Of a DNA stretch of 64,000 nt, positions 52,122 to 61,070 are shown piece by piece. Made by a program: the position numbers and the translations under genes. The number at the start of each line of letters is the position of its first letter. Position 1 is the first letter of the stretch. The stretch is from Acidobacteriota bacterium (GTDB taxonomy: Bacteria > Acidobacteriota > Thermoanaerobaculia > Multivoradales > J023), in assembly GCA_029263395.1 (NCBI GenBank), contig JAJCXO010000285.1:122128-186127 (forward strand), read 5' to 3'. The notes beneath the pieces were generated by a model. It did not search any database. It was not told the origin of the DNA and saw only the letters and a list, made by a program, of their open reading frames with translations.

Positions 52122-53000
52122 TCACATCGCCTTTCCTTGGCGTTGAAGGATACCGATCGTGAAGGCGGTTCCCAACAAGGTGACAGCCATCCCGAGCAGA
52201 ATCTGCAGTGTCAACTGCTCGCCGAGAATCAGATTTCCCCAGACGATGGCAAATGCTGGAACGATGAAGGTAACCGTCGAAGCGTTGGTCGCACCAATCC
52301 GTGCGATCAGGTTGAAGTACAGCAAATAAGCGAGAGCGGTGCAGATGACAGCCAAGGTGATGGCGTAAGCCCAGGCGGACGCCGGTGGCGAGTTCTTCGG
52401 CCAAGCCCAGAGCCCAAGGGGCAGCATCGCCAAGCTGGCCGAGATCATGCTGCCGGTCGCGACGATCATCGGTGAAACTCCGGCCAGGTGGCGTTTGGCG
52501 ACATGGGCTGAAACGCCGTAGGAGAAGCTCGCCACAAGACCTGCGAGGATGGCCCAGCCGCTACCGCCGGCACGAAAAGAAAAGTGGCCCCAAGACAAGA
52601 TGGCGACCCCAACGAACCCGAGCATCAGGCCTAGTACCTGGGTACGACGCAAAGAGATCCCAAGCCATGCTGCGCCGACGGCAGCGGCAAACAGCGGCGT
52701 GGTGGCATTGAGCAATGAGGTAAAACCCGCCTCGAGACTCAAGGTGGAAAACGCCAACAGGCTGAAGGGTAACGCCGAGTTGAAGACGCCGATGATCGCC
52801 AGAGGCCGCCAATGGCGAGTCAAATCGGTCCTGGCCTGCCGGCGCAGCAGCAGGGGTGAAAAGCACAAGGCGGCACAAACTACCCGCAGGAAAATCAACG
52901 AAAGGGGGCCGAAACTCGGAGCCGCAACCCGCATGAATAGGAACGAGGCTCCCCAGATCGCGGAAAGTAGCAGCAGGCGCATGAGGTCTGTTGGCTTCAT
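52122..53000 (-). CDS. EamA/RhaT-family (DMT) exporter
   Basis: A 292-residue membrane protein with two EamA repeats and about ten helices (LLLLSAIWGASFLFMRVAAP, LGLMLGFVGVAILSWGHFSF, LAVICTALAYLLYFNLIARI, ILLGMAVTLLGTAFTIGIL). The start ATG at 53000 has GAGAG upstream and gives the usual short N-terminus; a longer frame to 53099 adds a segment with no membrane character. DMT exporters of this type move amino acids, nucleosides or drugs; the substrate cannot be told. The 265 bp between it and the M4 protease gene (51856-52121) holds no gene I can support. Confidence 0.88.
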   Translation of the reverse strand: MKPTDLMRLLLLSAIWGASFLFMRVAAPSFGPLSLIFLRVVCAALCFSPLLLRRQARTDLTRHWRPLAIIGVFNSALPFSLLAFSTLSLEAGFTSLLNATTPLFAAAVGAAWLGISLRRTQVLGLMLGFVGVAILSWGHFSFRAGGSGWAILAGLVASFSYGVSAHVAKRHLAGVSPMIVATGSMISASLAMLPLGLWAWPKNSPPASAWAYAITLAVICTALAYLLYFNLIARIGATNASTVTFIVPAFAIVWGNLILGEQLTLQILLGMAVTLLGTAFTIGILQRQGKAM

Positions 53001-53178
53001 GGTAGGACAGCTCTCCGTCACAATTCGATAGGGTTCAAGGATGTTAGCGCTCGATTGTCGCCGAAAGCTGGTGAGGCAGCACTCTGGATTTTTCACCAAA
53101 TTATCAACGACCGGCGTCCCGAGACCGGTCTGTTACGATCTCGACCCATGACCTGTCACCTCGATCGCACAAATCATC

Positions 53179-53628
53179 ATGCCTGAAATTTTTGTCGACG
53201 CCGACGCTTGCCCGGTGAAGCAGGAGATCTACCGAGTCGCCAGACGCCATGCGTTGCGGGTAAAGCTAGTGTCGAACTCCTGGATGCAGACGCCGCCCGA
53301 CGAACGGATCGAGTTGGTTGTGGTCGGTGACGGACTCGATGTCGCGGACGATTGGATCGCCGAACACGTGGGGGACGGCGATATCGTCATCACCGCGGAC
53401 ATTCCTTTGGCAGCGCGGTGTCTGGAACAGGGCGCCATCGCCCTCGGACATAAGGGCCGAGCCTTTACCGAAGACATGATCGGCGAAGCCCTAGCCAGTC
53501 GCGAGATCCTGTCTCAGATGCGCGACGTCGGGATCGCCACCGGCGGGCCACCGCCATTCCAGAAGAAGGATCGATCTCGCTTCCTACATGCTCTCGATGA
53601 GGCCATCCGCAGGGTGCAAAGGAACTAG
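53179..53628 (+). CDS. YaiI/YqxD (DUF188) family protein
   Basis: A 149-residue protein with the family's start IFVDADACPVKQEIYRVARR and later GDGDIVITADIPLAARCLEQ, then GAIALGHKGRAFT. Members have a PIN-like fold and are suspected nucleases; no activity is assigned here. The start is ATG at 53179 with weak ribosome-site bases. Its final codons and stop lie within the first unit of a 16-bp triplicated repeat, so a different repeat phase would alter the C-terminus only slightly. It is convergent with the carbonic anhydrase gene. Confidence 0.88.
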   Translation: MPEIFVDADACPVKQEIYRVARRHALRVKLVSNSWMQTPPDERIELVVVGDGLDVADDWIAEHVGDGDIVITADIPLAARCLEQGAIALGHKGRAFTEDMIGEALASREILSQMRDVGIATGGPPPFQKKDRSRFLHALDEAIRRVQRN

Positions 53629-53660
53629 GGTGCAAAGGAACTAGGGTGCAAAGAAACTAG
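53613..53660 (+). repeat. 16-bp triplicated repeat spanning the yaiI-like stop codon
   Basis: Three consecutive copies of GGTGCAAAGGAACTAG (53613-53628, 53629-53644, 53645-53660; one base differs in the third). The TAG ending the first copy is the stop codon of the DUF188 gene, so copies two and three are downstream, untranslated. The 16-bp period is not a multiple of three, unlike every in-gene repeat in this window. Confidence 0.92.
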
Positions 53661-53729
53661 GATGATCCCCTCCAAGAACGCATCGAGAGTTCGGCGCTCG
53701 CGGCCGCCTCTCATCGTCCGGTACCGGCT

Positions 53730-54362
53730 TCAGCTGAGCTCGGGCATCACCTCGAAGACATCGACGCTCCCGGTCTCCAACGAGTAGACAGCGCCCGCCA
53801 CCAACAATCCGTCCTCGGCGATCAAGCGTTGAAGGGACTCCGATCCGCCCCGTAAGTCTTGGATCGTTCGACGGACATTGGCACGGATCGCTTCCTGTTC
53901 CAGAGCTTCCGCATCGTGCCACAGTTCGGTGTCACGGAAGCCTTCGACAGCGGGCCTTATGCGGTCGACCACCGCTCGCAACCCGGGTGACTGACTCTCA
54001 CTCGGGCGGTGGAGTTCGGCGAGAGTTGCCCGCACGGCTCCGCACCCGCTGTGACCCAACACCACCACCAACCGCGTGCCAAATTGTTCGGCAGCAAACT
54101 CGACGCTACCAATTTGAGACGGTGCCGCAATGTTGCCGGCGACCCGGATGACAAATAGATCACCCAGTCCTTGATCAAAAACGATCTCGGCAGGTACCCG
54201 CGAATCAGAACACCCGAGAATGGCAGCAAAGGGTGCCTGGTCGGCCACCAACTCGATCCGACGCTCGGGACTTGCGGTGCCGCTGCGCTGCCGCCCTGCA
54301 ACAAATCGCCGATTTCCTGTCATTAAACGTTCGAGCGCCTCGTGTGCTGTGTTCTTCGGCAT
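53730..54362 (-). CDS. Beta-class carbonic anhydrase
   Basis: A 210-residue enzyme that interconverts carbon dioxide and bicarbonate in the cytoplasm. Zinc ligands and the Asp-Arg dyad are in ILGCSDSRVPAE, and the His and second Cys ligand in LGHSGCGAV. The segment LGDLFVIRVAGN is typical. The length is normal. It has no signal peptide. A 306-bp divergent region separates it from the peptide-binding protein. Expression appears independent of neighbours. Confidence 0.93.
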   Translation of the reverse strand: MPKNTAHEALERLMTGNRRFVAGRQRSGTASPERRIELVADQAPFAAILGCSDSRVPAEIVFDQGLGDLFVIRVAGNIAAPSQIGSVEFAAEQFGTRLVVVLGHSGCGAVRATLAELHRPSESQSPGLRAVVDRIRPAVEGFRDTELWHDAEALEQEAIRANVRRTIQDLRGGSESLQRLIAEDGLLVAGAVYSLETGSVDVFEVMPELS

Positions 54363-54669
54363 CGAGTTTGTCCTGAGGAGATATGAGGGTAAATTACCCT
54401 GGAAGATTGTGGGGTACTACCAGCGTTATCGAAAGATCATGTTATCGCAAGGCCCAGCACCTACAGGACCTTCTCCTGCCAACATCGAAGCATCCAGGGT
54501 TGAGGTTGTGGGACCTGCAAACGCGACGCAGCGAGAAGAACTTACGGATTCTCGGACAGCCGTTCTGCTGCGGTAAACTCAATTCTTCTGTTTGCAGACA
54601 GGATTCCGGGCAGACATCAGGAAAGTCACACCATTCGACGTCTCGGTCTCGACGCATCGGTCCCTACAT
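54363..54669. other. Divergent intergenic region, carbonic anhydrase / binding protein
   Basis: This 307-bp region holds the promoters of two divergent genes. Open frames on either strand are short and lack ribosome sites. I see no clear operator palindrome; the region near 54360-54440 is AT-richer. Confidence 0.4.
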
Positions 54670-56508
54670 ATGAAGTTTAGACGTATGAGGTATCGCCAGC
54701 GACTCGCAAGTTTCGGCCTTATCCTGGCACTGATGGCACCACGGATGAAGGCTGAAAATCTGCCGCCCGTCGAGGAGCTACTGCAAGTAGCCCAGGAAGT
54801 TGGACAGCCGGGAGGCACTCTGGTCATCGCCCTACGGGCCGAACCCAAAACGTTCAACCCAGTTTTTGCTCTCGACAACCCGACCTTTACCGTCACTCGA
54901 CGACTGATGGCGGATCTGATCCACATCGACAACCAAACTCTGCTGACAACAGCGGCTCTCGCCAAGAGCTGGCAAGCGTCACCTGATGGCCGGTTTTTCA
55001 CCTTGGAATTGCGGCGCGGTATTCGCTTTTCCGACGGGCAACCTCTCGACGCGGACGATGTCGTCTTCACTTTCGAAGCCATCCTCGACCCCAAAACCGC
55101 CGCACCACAACGCGCTTTGCTGATGGTCAATGGCCAGTCGATCACAGTCGAAAAACTGGACGGCCATCGCGTCAAGTTCGATTTGAAAGCCCCCTACGCG
55201 GTCGGCGATCGACTCTTCGACAGCGTCCCCATCCTACCGCGCCACCGCCTCGCCCAGGCCTATCGCGAAGGGCGTCTCGACACGATGTGGGATTTGGCAA
55301 CACCACCGCAAGAGATTGTTGGTCTGGGCCCCTTCCAGCTCGCTCGTTATGTCCCGGGGGAGCGTTTGGAGATGGTGCGCAATCCCTATTATTGGAAGGT
55401 TGATAGCGAGGGCCAACGGCTGCCCTACCTCGACCGCCTTACTTTCTTGTTTGTAGCCAGTGCGGACGCACAAGCGATCCGTTTTCAGGCTGGTGACGCC
55501 CACCTCACCGATCGCCTGGGGGCCAAGAACTTTGCTTTGTTAGAGCGCCAGACCGTGTCGGAACGCCAGACCGTGTTGAAACGCCAGACCGTGTCGGAGC
55601 GCCAGACCGTATCGGAACGCCAGAATAATCGTCTGAGTTATATCTTGCAGGACTTGGGGAAGGGGCCTGATTACAATTTCCTATTCTTCAATCTCAATGA
55701 GCTTCCAGACGGAGCGGACGCCTTGCGTACCAAACAAACTTGGTTCCGCAGGCTGGCCTTTCGACGGGCAGTCTCTCTGGCGATCGATCGCCAGAGTCTC
55801 GTCCGCTTGGTTTATCAGGGCAAAGCAACGTCGCTCATCACCCATGTTCCTCCGGGTTATTCCGAATGGGTCAACACAACACTGACTCCCCCGGTTCGCG
55901 ACCTCGACCGTGCCCGTCAGTTGTTGCGCTCGGATGGCTTCCGATGGGACGCTGCTGGATCACTGATCGATGCTACTGACCAACCCGTAGAATTCTCGAT
56001 TCTCACCAGCTCCTCCAATCGGGAACGAGCCGAGCTCGCGACCATCATTCAAAGTGATTTGCTGGAGCTCGGCATAAGGGTGCACGTGGTGCCGCTCGAT
56101 TTTCGCACTCTGGTCGATCGGGTGCTTCACAGCCACACCTATGAAGCTTGTATCTTGGGTTTGGGTGGAGGCGACGCAGACCCCAACTCGGCGATTCCGA
56201 TGCTCACCTCGACCGGCGCCAGTCACTTCTGGCAACTCGCCAAACCGAGCACCCTACCCGCCTGGCAGCTGGAAATTGATCACCTTATGGAGCGCCAATT
56301 CGGGACGCTCGATGCTGGCGAACGCAAGCGGCTCTACGACCGCGTGCAACTGCTGGTCGCCGAGAACCTGCCGATGATCTTCTTGGTCAGCCCGAACGTG
56401 CTCACTGGTGCCGCCAAGGACCTCGGCAACTTCAGACCAGCAACTCTCGCTCACTTCACACTGTGGAACGTAGACGAACTGTTCTGGCGCAGTCGCGACC
56501 GGCGTTAG
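54670..56508 (+). CDS. Peptide/oligopeptide ABC transporter substrate-binding protein (SBP_bac_5)
   Basis: A 612-residue exported protein. A short signal segment (LASFGLILALMAPRMKAEN) precedes the family's start (GGTLVIALRAEPKTFNPVF), VFTFEAILDPKTAAP and LGPFQLARYVPGERLEMV. The ATG at 54670 is preferred over 54592, which adds no signal character. A tandem repeat of four 18-bp units is inserted near residue 292 (ERQTVS-type hexapeptides) in a surface position between domain segments. No permease or ATPase gene is adjacent, so it is an orphan binding protein or part of a split operon. The ligand is unknown. Confidence 0.88.
   Translation: MKFRRMRYRQRLASFGLILALMAPRMKAENLPPVEELLQVAQEVGQPGGTLVIALRAEPKTFNPVFALDNPTFTVTRRLMADLIHIDNQTLLTTAALAKSWQASPDGRFFTLELRRGIRFSDGQPLDADDVVFTFEAILDPKTAAPQRALLMVNGQSITVEKLDGHRVKFDLKAPYAVGDRLFDSVPILPRHRLAQAYREGRLDTMWDLATPPQEIVGLGPFQLARYVPGERLEMVRNPYYWKVDSEGQRLPYLDRLTFLFVASADAQAIRFQAGDAHLTDRLGAKNFALLERQTVSERQTVLKRQTVSERQTVSERQNNRLSYILQDLGKGPDYNFLFFNLNELPDGADALRTKQTWFRRLAFRRAVSLAIDRQSLVRLVYQGKATSLITHVPPGYSEWVNTTLTPPVRDLDRARQLLRSDGFRWDAAGSLIDATDQPVEFSILTSSSNRERAELATIIQSDLLELGIRVHVVPLDFRTLVDRVLHSHTYEACILGLGGGDADPNSAIPMLTSTGASHFWQLAKPSTLPAWQLEIDHLMERQFGTLDAGERKRLYDRVQLLVAENLPMIFLVSPNVLTGAAKDLGNFRPATLAHFTLWNVDELFWRSRDRR
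55543..55614 (+). repeat. 18-bp tandem repeat array, four units
   Basis: Four 18-bp units (55543-55560, 55561-55578, 55579-55596, 55597-55614) followed by a fragment. They share CGCCAGACCGT and encode E/K-R-Q-T-V-S/L hexapeptides in the binding protein. The insertion keeps the frame. Confidence 0.93.
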
Positions 56509-56771
56509 AAGCCACGGTTGGCCGTGGCGCTATAGGGAGATCGTTCCCGTCTCGACACAATTCCGTCAGACGATTCGTACGGGACTTCGGGCTATGATGC
56601 TGCCATCGAGCCCATTGGGTACTAATTCGTGTCCGTTCCGAACCGGAGTAGTCCAACCGGAGTGCTCTAGGACATAACACCAGAAACGTGCACCCCAAGC
56701 TGAAGACCCAGAGACTGTGAAACCAACCACACATTGCCGACTCCGGCAGACAGCGCTCCGAGGCTTTAGAG

Positions 56772-57383
56772 TTGTCGTTGACTGATCGCATCGAATCTCT
56801 GCGAAGGCGCGACTTACCAGACTCGTCGTGGCCGGACGACCGCCTGGTAAGCGCTTGCCTGGACAGTGAAGAGGCTGCCTGGAACGCGCTCGTTGATAAA
56901 TACAGCCAGCTGGTATTCACGGTCGTTCGCTGTTACGGCGTTCCAAGTGACCAGGCGACCGACATCTTTCAGGCCATTTGGCTGGATGCTTACAACGACC
57001 TCCAACAACTCCGACAGCCCAAGGCATTCCGCGGCTGGCTGACTTCGCTGGCACGCAATAAGTGTTACCACTGGAAACAGACGTGGCGACGCCAGCAAGC
57101 ACACGAGATCTCCAATGTCGATGACACGGGACCCGAGCTACCAGTGGACGACCAGCCGGATCTCGTCGAGCAGCTGGCCAGAGACCAACTGGTGCGAGAA
57201 GCCATCCTCGGCCTGTCACCGCGCTGTCGCGAGCTGGTTCGCCTGCTCTTCTTCACCTTCCCTCCCAAACCCTACAAAGAGATCGCGGAGAGTCTTGGCC
57301 TAGCAACGGGTTCGATCGGATTTACTCGCGGGAGATGTCTCAAACTCCTGCAGAAACAGTTGGCGCGCCACGGACTACCATGA
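56772..57383 (+). CDS. ECF sigma factor of the CHAT cassette
   Basis: A 203-residue sigma factor. Region 2 is in DEEAAWNALVDKY-like EEAAWNALVDKYSQLVFTVV, with DQATDIFQAIWLDAYNDL, and region 4 is LSPRCRELVRLLFF followed by YKEIAESLGLATGSIGFTRG. The start may be TTG at 56772 or the next TTG two codons on; neither has a strong ribosome site. Its stop overlaps the TPR-CHAT protease start by 4 bp (ATGA), so the two are co-translated. The region before it (56509-56771) contains two AACCGGAGT direct repeats but no gene. Confidence 0.85.
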   Translation: MSLTDRIESLRRRDLPDSSWPDDRLVSACLDSEEAAWNALVDKYSQLVFTVVRCYGVPSDQATDIFQAIWLDAYNDLQQLRQPKAFRGWLTSLARNKCYHWKQTWRRQQAHEISNVDDTGPELPVDDQPDLVEQLARDQLVREAILGLSPRCRELVRLLFFTFPPKPYKEIAESLGLATGSIGFTRGRCLKLLQKQLARHGLP

Positions 57384-60256
57384 CGTCTGATGGAGCACAC
57401 ACCGATCGACTCCTAGAGCAGATCGCGACGCTCGGCGATGACCCACAACGGCGGCAGTTTTTTGGTCGACACAGCGAGCTGGACCAACTGCAAATCGTGG
57501 TGGATCTCGGGGCCGAAGTTGCCCGCTTGTTCGGGGTTGACTTGGAACGGGCGCGCTGTCTTGCTGATACTGCGTGCTGGCTAGCCGAAGCAAATGATGA
57601 CGAGCCCAGCCGAGCGCTCGCCGACCGATCAGCTGCCAACGTGGCCCACTCCCTAGGCGACACCGAGACCGCCCAGAAGCTTTATCAACAAGCTCTCGAT
57701 CGATTCACAGACCTCGGAGATCCACAAGAAGCTGCCATTACCCGCACCAGCGCGCTGTTGAACCTCGCGTTCTTAGGCCAACACGACCAAGTCGTCGCAT
57801 GGTACCGGGCCGCCAAACGTACGTTCGAGACGTTGGCTGATCACCGCCGACTCGCTAACTTGGAGCACAATTTTGGCATCATCCTCGGCCGCCAAGACCG
57901 GTGGGAAGAGGCCCTCGATTGTTATCGCTTCGCTTGCGGCGAGTTTCGCCGACTCGACCGCGTACAAGACGTGGCGATCTGCCTTCGTAACATTGCTGTC
58001 TGCCACATCAATCTCCATAACTTCATCGAGGCCCTGCGAGCCTACAGAGCTGGACGCGACTACTGCGTTCGCCATGGACTGACTCGGATTCTGCTCCAGA
58101 TCGACTACAACATTGCCTACCTACACTATCTGAGGGGTGAGTACACGCGGGCAATCCAGCTCTTCCAGGCCGCCCGCCGTGACTGTGAAGCAGCCGGGGA
58201 CGATTACCACACCGCCCTCTGTGACCTCGATCAAGCAGAAATCTACCTCGATCTGAATCTGGTCGAAGACGCTGCCAACCTGGCTTTGACTGCCTTCACA
58301 ATTTTCGCTCGGCTCAAGATCCCCTACGAAACCGCCAAGGCGCTGACGTTCCGAGCCCTGGCGTTGAGTCGCCAAGGTCGATCTCCTGAACCGCTCAAGC
58401 TGCTACGACGGGCGAGGGAGATGTTCGTCAACGAACACAATCAGCTATGGCCAGCACTGATTGACTTCTACCAGGCAGTGGTCTTGGCACGAGAACACCA
58501 ACCGCAGGACGCTACTCGCCTTGCTCGTGGTGCTCGCGAGACCTTTACCGAGCTCGACATGGCGCCGCGAGCGGCTATGTGTGAGCTCCACCTCGCCGAG
58601 CTCCTGCTGACCCTCGGCGAGTTGGACCGTGCCCGAGGCGCTTGTAACGACGCGTTCTCCCGGCTCGCCAGCCTCGATCTGCCAGCCCTCGAGCACCGCG
58701 CCCACCTCGTCCTCGGGATGGTGGAGGAGGCAACCGGTGATCGCGCAGCAGCTCTCGCCGCTTACCAGCGATCGCATCACTGGCTAGAGACACTGCGCAG
58801 TCAGCTACAGGGTGACGATTTGAAGATCGCCTTTCTCAAGGACAAACACGCTGTCTACGAAGGCCTCGTCTGCCTGACATTGGAAGAGGACGTTTCCCCG
58901 AGTCGCGACGAGCAGGCTTTTTCGTATGTCGAGGCCGCCAAATCCCGCGCCTTAGCGGACCTGATGGGGTTTCGTGCCCATGCTCTGGTACCTCGCTCCC
59001 CCGCGTCCTCCGAGCTTGGAGAGCAGGTTCTGGCATTACGCGAAGAGCTCAACTGGCTTTACCGCCAAATCGATACCGAAGAGATGCGGGTCGGCGAGCG
59101 GTCACGCAAGTGTATCGGCGGGTTGCGGTCCCGCACACGCCAGAAAGAGGAGGTGCTGCTGCGCTCCTTGCGCGAGCTGCGGACGATGGATCGTGAGTTC
59201 AGCTCACTGCAATCGGGAGCAGTGATCGATCTCGAGACCACCCGTTCTTCGCTACCCGCTGGCGCAACCTTGATCGAGTACTTCATCGCGCGCGGCGAGA
59301 TCTTCGCTTGCGTCGTGGACCATCATCATCTGGCGGTGATCCCGGTAGCTCCGGCTACCAGGGCTCGTAGGCTGCACCGATTCCTGCAACTACAACTCTC
59401 GACCTCGACGCCAGATCGCCCACAGACAACGCGGGCCGCCACCGACGAGGCTACGCAAGCGCATCTCGAGGAGCTTTATGACACGCTGATCGCACCGATC
59501 CGCGACCGGCTGCAAGGCGACCACCTGGTGGTGGTCCCCCACGGCTTCCTGCATTACGTGCCGTTCCATGCCTTGCACGACGGCGAAGCCTATCTTGTCG
59601 ACACCTTCACCATCTCCTACGCACCCAGCGCCGAAGTTTTTCACCTGTGCTCGATCAAGCAGACTCGCTGCGATGACACATCCTTGGTCTTGGGTGTTGC
59701 CGATGAACGGGCACCGCACATCGTCGAGGAAGCCCAAGCGGTCGCCACATCCTTGCCTCGGTCAACGTTGTTGTTGGGTGAAGCTGCTAGCGCGGAGGCT
59801 CTGAGACGCTCCGGTTCCGCCTGCCGCTATCTTCACATCGCCACCCACGGTCTGTTCCGACGCGACAATCCGATGTTCTCTGCCATCCAACTGGGCACGG
59901 AGCGTCTCAGCCTTTTCGACCTCTACGAGCTCCAGCTTGCTGCCGAAATGGTGGTGCTGAGTGGCTGCGGCACCGGACTCAACGCGGTGCTGGGCGGCGA
60001 GGAGCTGGTCGGTTTGACCCGAGGTTTGCTTTACGCAGGCGCGCAGTCGGTCCTGGTGACCCTGTGGGACGTCCACGACGCATCGACCGCTGCCTTCATG
60101 CGTCTGTTTTATGAACATCTGACCGCTGGAGCGGAACGCGCCCAAGCCTTACGGCGAGCGATGCGCGACCTCCGCCAAGTGTATCCAAGCCCATATCACT
60201 GGGCACCTTTCGTGCTTGTCGGCAAGCCAGACGGCACCCAAACCAAACTTTTTTGA
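57380..60256 (+). CDS. TPR-CHAT caspase-like protease
   Basis: A 958-residue protein. Residues 60-500 are TPR units (NLEHNFGIILGRQDRWEEAL, YNIAYLHYLRGEYTRAIQLF, CDLDQAEIYLDLNLVEDAAN), the middle is a coiled region (EQVLALREELNWLYRQIDTE), and from about residue 650 a CHAT domain follows. The catalytic His is in HIATHG (about residue 821) and Cys in LSGCGTG (about residue 861), with GLLYAGAQSVLVTLWDV after it. CHAT proteases are caspase relatives used in signalling and defence. The ATG overlaps the sigma-factor stop; a longer frame from 57335 is not supported. No signal peptide is visible, so it acts in the cytoplasm. Confidence 0.92.
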   Translation: MTSDGAHTDRLLEQIATLGDDPQRRQFFGRHSELDQLQIVVDLGAEVARLFGVDLERARCLADTACWLAEANDDEPSRALADRSAANVAHSLGDTETAQKLYQQALDRFTDLGDPQEAAITRTSALLNLAFLGQHDQVVAWYRAAKRTFETLADHRRLANLEHNFGIILGRQDRWEEALDCYRFACGEFRRLDRVQDVAICLRNIAVCHINLHNFIEALRAYRAGRDYCVRHGLTRILLQIDYNIAYLHYLRGEYTRAIQLFQAARRDCEAAGDDYHTALCDLDQAEIYLDLNLVEDAANLALTAFTIFARLKIPYETAKALTFRALALSRQGRSPEPLKLLRRAREMFVNEHNQLWPALIDFYQAVVLAREHQPQDATRLARGARETFTELDMAPRAAMCELHLAELLLTLGELDRARGACNDAFSRLASLDLPALEHRAHLVLGMVEEATGDRAAALAAYQRSHHWLETLRSQLQGDDLKIAFLKDKHAVYEGLVCLTLEEDVSPSRDEQAFSYVEAAKSRALADLMGFRAHALVPRSPASSELGEQVLALREELNWLYRQIDTEEMRVGERSRKCIGGLRSRTRQKEEVLLRSLRELRTMDREFSSLQSGAVIDLETTRSSLPAGATLIEYFIARGEIFACVVDHHHLAVIPVAPATRARRLHRFLQLQLSTSTPDRPQTTRAATDEATQAHLEELYDTLIAPIRDRLQGDHLVVVPHGFLHYVPFHALHDGEAYLVDTFTISYAPSAEVFHLCSIKQTRCDDTSLVLGVADERAPHIVEEAQAVATSLPRSTLLLGEAASAEALRRSGSACRYLHIATHGLFRRDNPMFSAIQLGTERLSLFDLYELQLAAEMVVLSGCGTGLNAVLGGEELVGLTRGLLYAGAQSVLVTLWDVHDASTAAFMRLFYEHLTAGAERAQALRRAMRDLRQVYPSPYHWAPFVLVGKPDGTQTKLF

Positions 60257-60380
60257 CTTGTCTCTATTTTTTCAAGTGTCGATTCACCCTATACCAGAGA
60301 GAAGACAGATCTTTGCCGCCGAATCTTTTCGGCAAGACTGACTCGAAATGATTCTGCAGATCTGATCGACGTCAAGCACC

Positions 60381-61070
60381 ATGAGTGCGAACACGTCACT
60401 GGAGCGCAACATGGCCAAATTCGATATTACTGACTGGAGCGACTTCGTCCGCGGCGTCGCCAACCCTAAAGACGAAGAGACGATGCGCCAGCTGCTGGCG
60501 CCGACTGATCCTGACGCGGCCGAAACCACAAAAGTGGTCGAGAGTCTGCGTCGAGTCGCCAATGTGGGCCTAGCAGATGCCGAAAACCCAGTGCCAGCAC
60601 ACGCGGTGCGCATCGCCAAAACAATTGCCAGCAGTCGGCAACCGTTGGATCGGCGAGATCAACGGCAGTCGATGCGGCGGCGTTTGCGTTGTCGTGTGAC
60701 CTTCGACAGCCTCCTACAACCGGCTCCGGCAGGTACCCGAGATCTCGACCGATCGCATCGAACGATGGTTTTCGAGGCCGACAGCTATCGCGTGGACCTT
60801 CGTCTGGAGCATGAGCTCGAACCGCGTAGCGCGGTCGCCGTCGGGCAGGTGACGCAGCCGGATGAGCAGCAAGATCCGCTCGCCAAGATCCCAGTGCTGG
60901 TGTTTGCAGGCCAGGATGAAATCGATCGCACCCTGACTAGCCGATTTGGCGAGTTTCACTTCGAAGGACTACCTCGCCAACCCTTGGATCTGTGTCTTCT
61001 TATCGGCGAAGATTTTGTAGAACTACCTCTAGACTTGGAAAACAGCCAGACCGAGGAGGTCGGACGATGA
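60381..61070 (+). CDS. Anti-sigma-like protein lacking zinc ligands, with a beta-sandwich tail
   Basis: A 229-residue protein. Its first 60 residues (FDITDWSDFVRGVANPKDEE, TMRQLLAPTDPDAAETTKVV) match the pattern of anti-sigma N-termini, but the expected His-Cys-Cys zinc site is missing (LLAPTDPDA instead of HL-x-x-C-x-x-C). The second half (VLVFAGQDEIDRTLTSRFGE, then FHFEGLPRQPLDLCLLIGED) looks like a carboxypeptidase-regulatory-like beta-sandwich. It overlaps the subtilisin gene by 4 bp and is 124 bp after the TPR-CHAT gene. It may bind the sigma factor or be its regulator; both are inference. Confidence 0.7.
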   Translation: MSANTSLERNMAKFDITDWSDFVRGVANPKDEETMRQLLAPTDPDAAETTKVVESLRRVANVGLADAENPVPAHAVRIAKTIASSRQPLDRRDQRQSMRRRLRCRVTFDSLLQPAPAGTRDLDRSHRTMVFEADSYRVDLRLEHELEPRSAVAVGQVTQPDEQQDPLAKIPVLVFAGQDEIDRTLTSRFGEFHFEGLPRQPLDLCLLIGEDFVELPLDLENSQTEEVGR

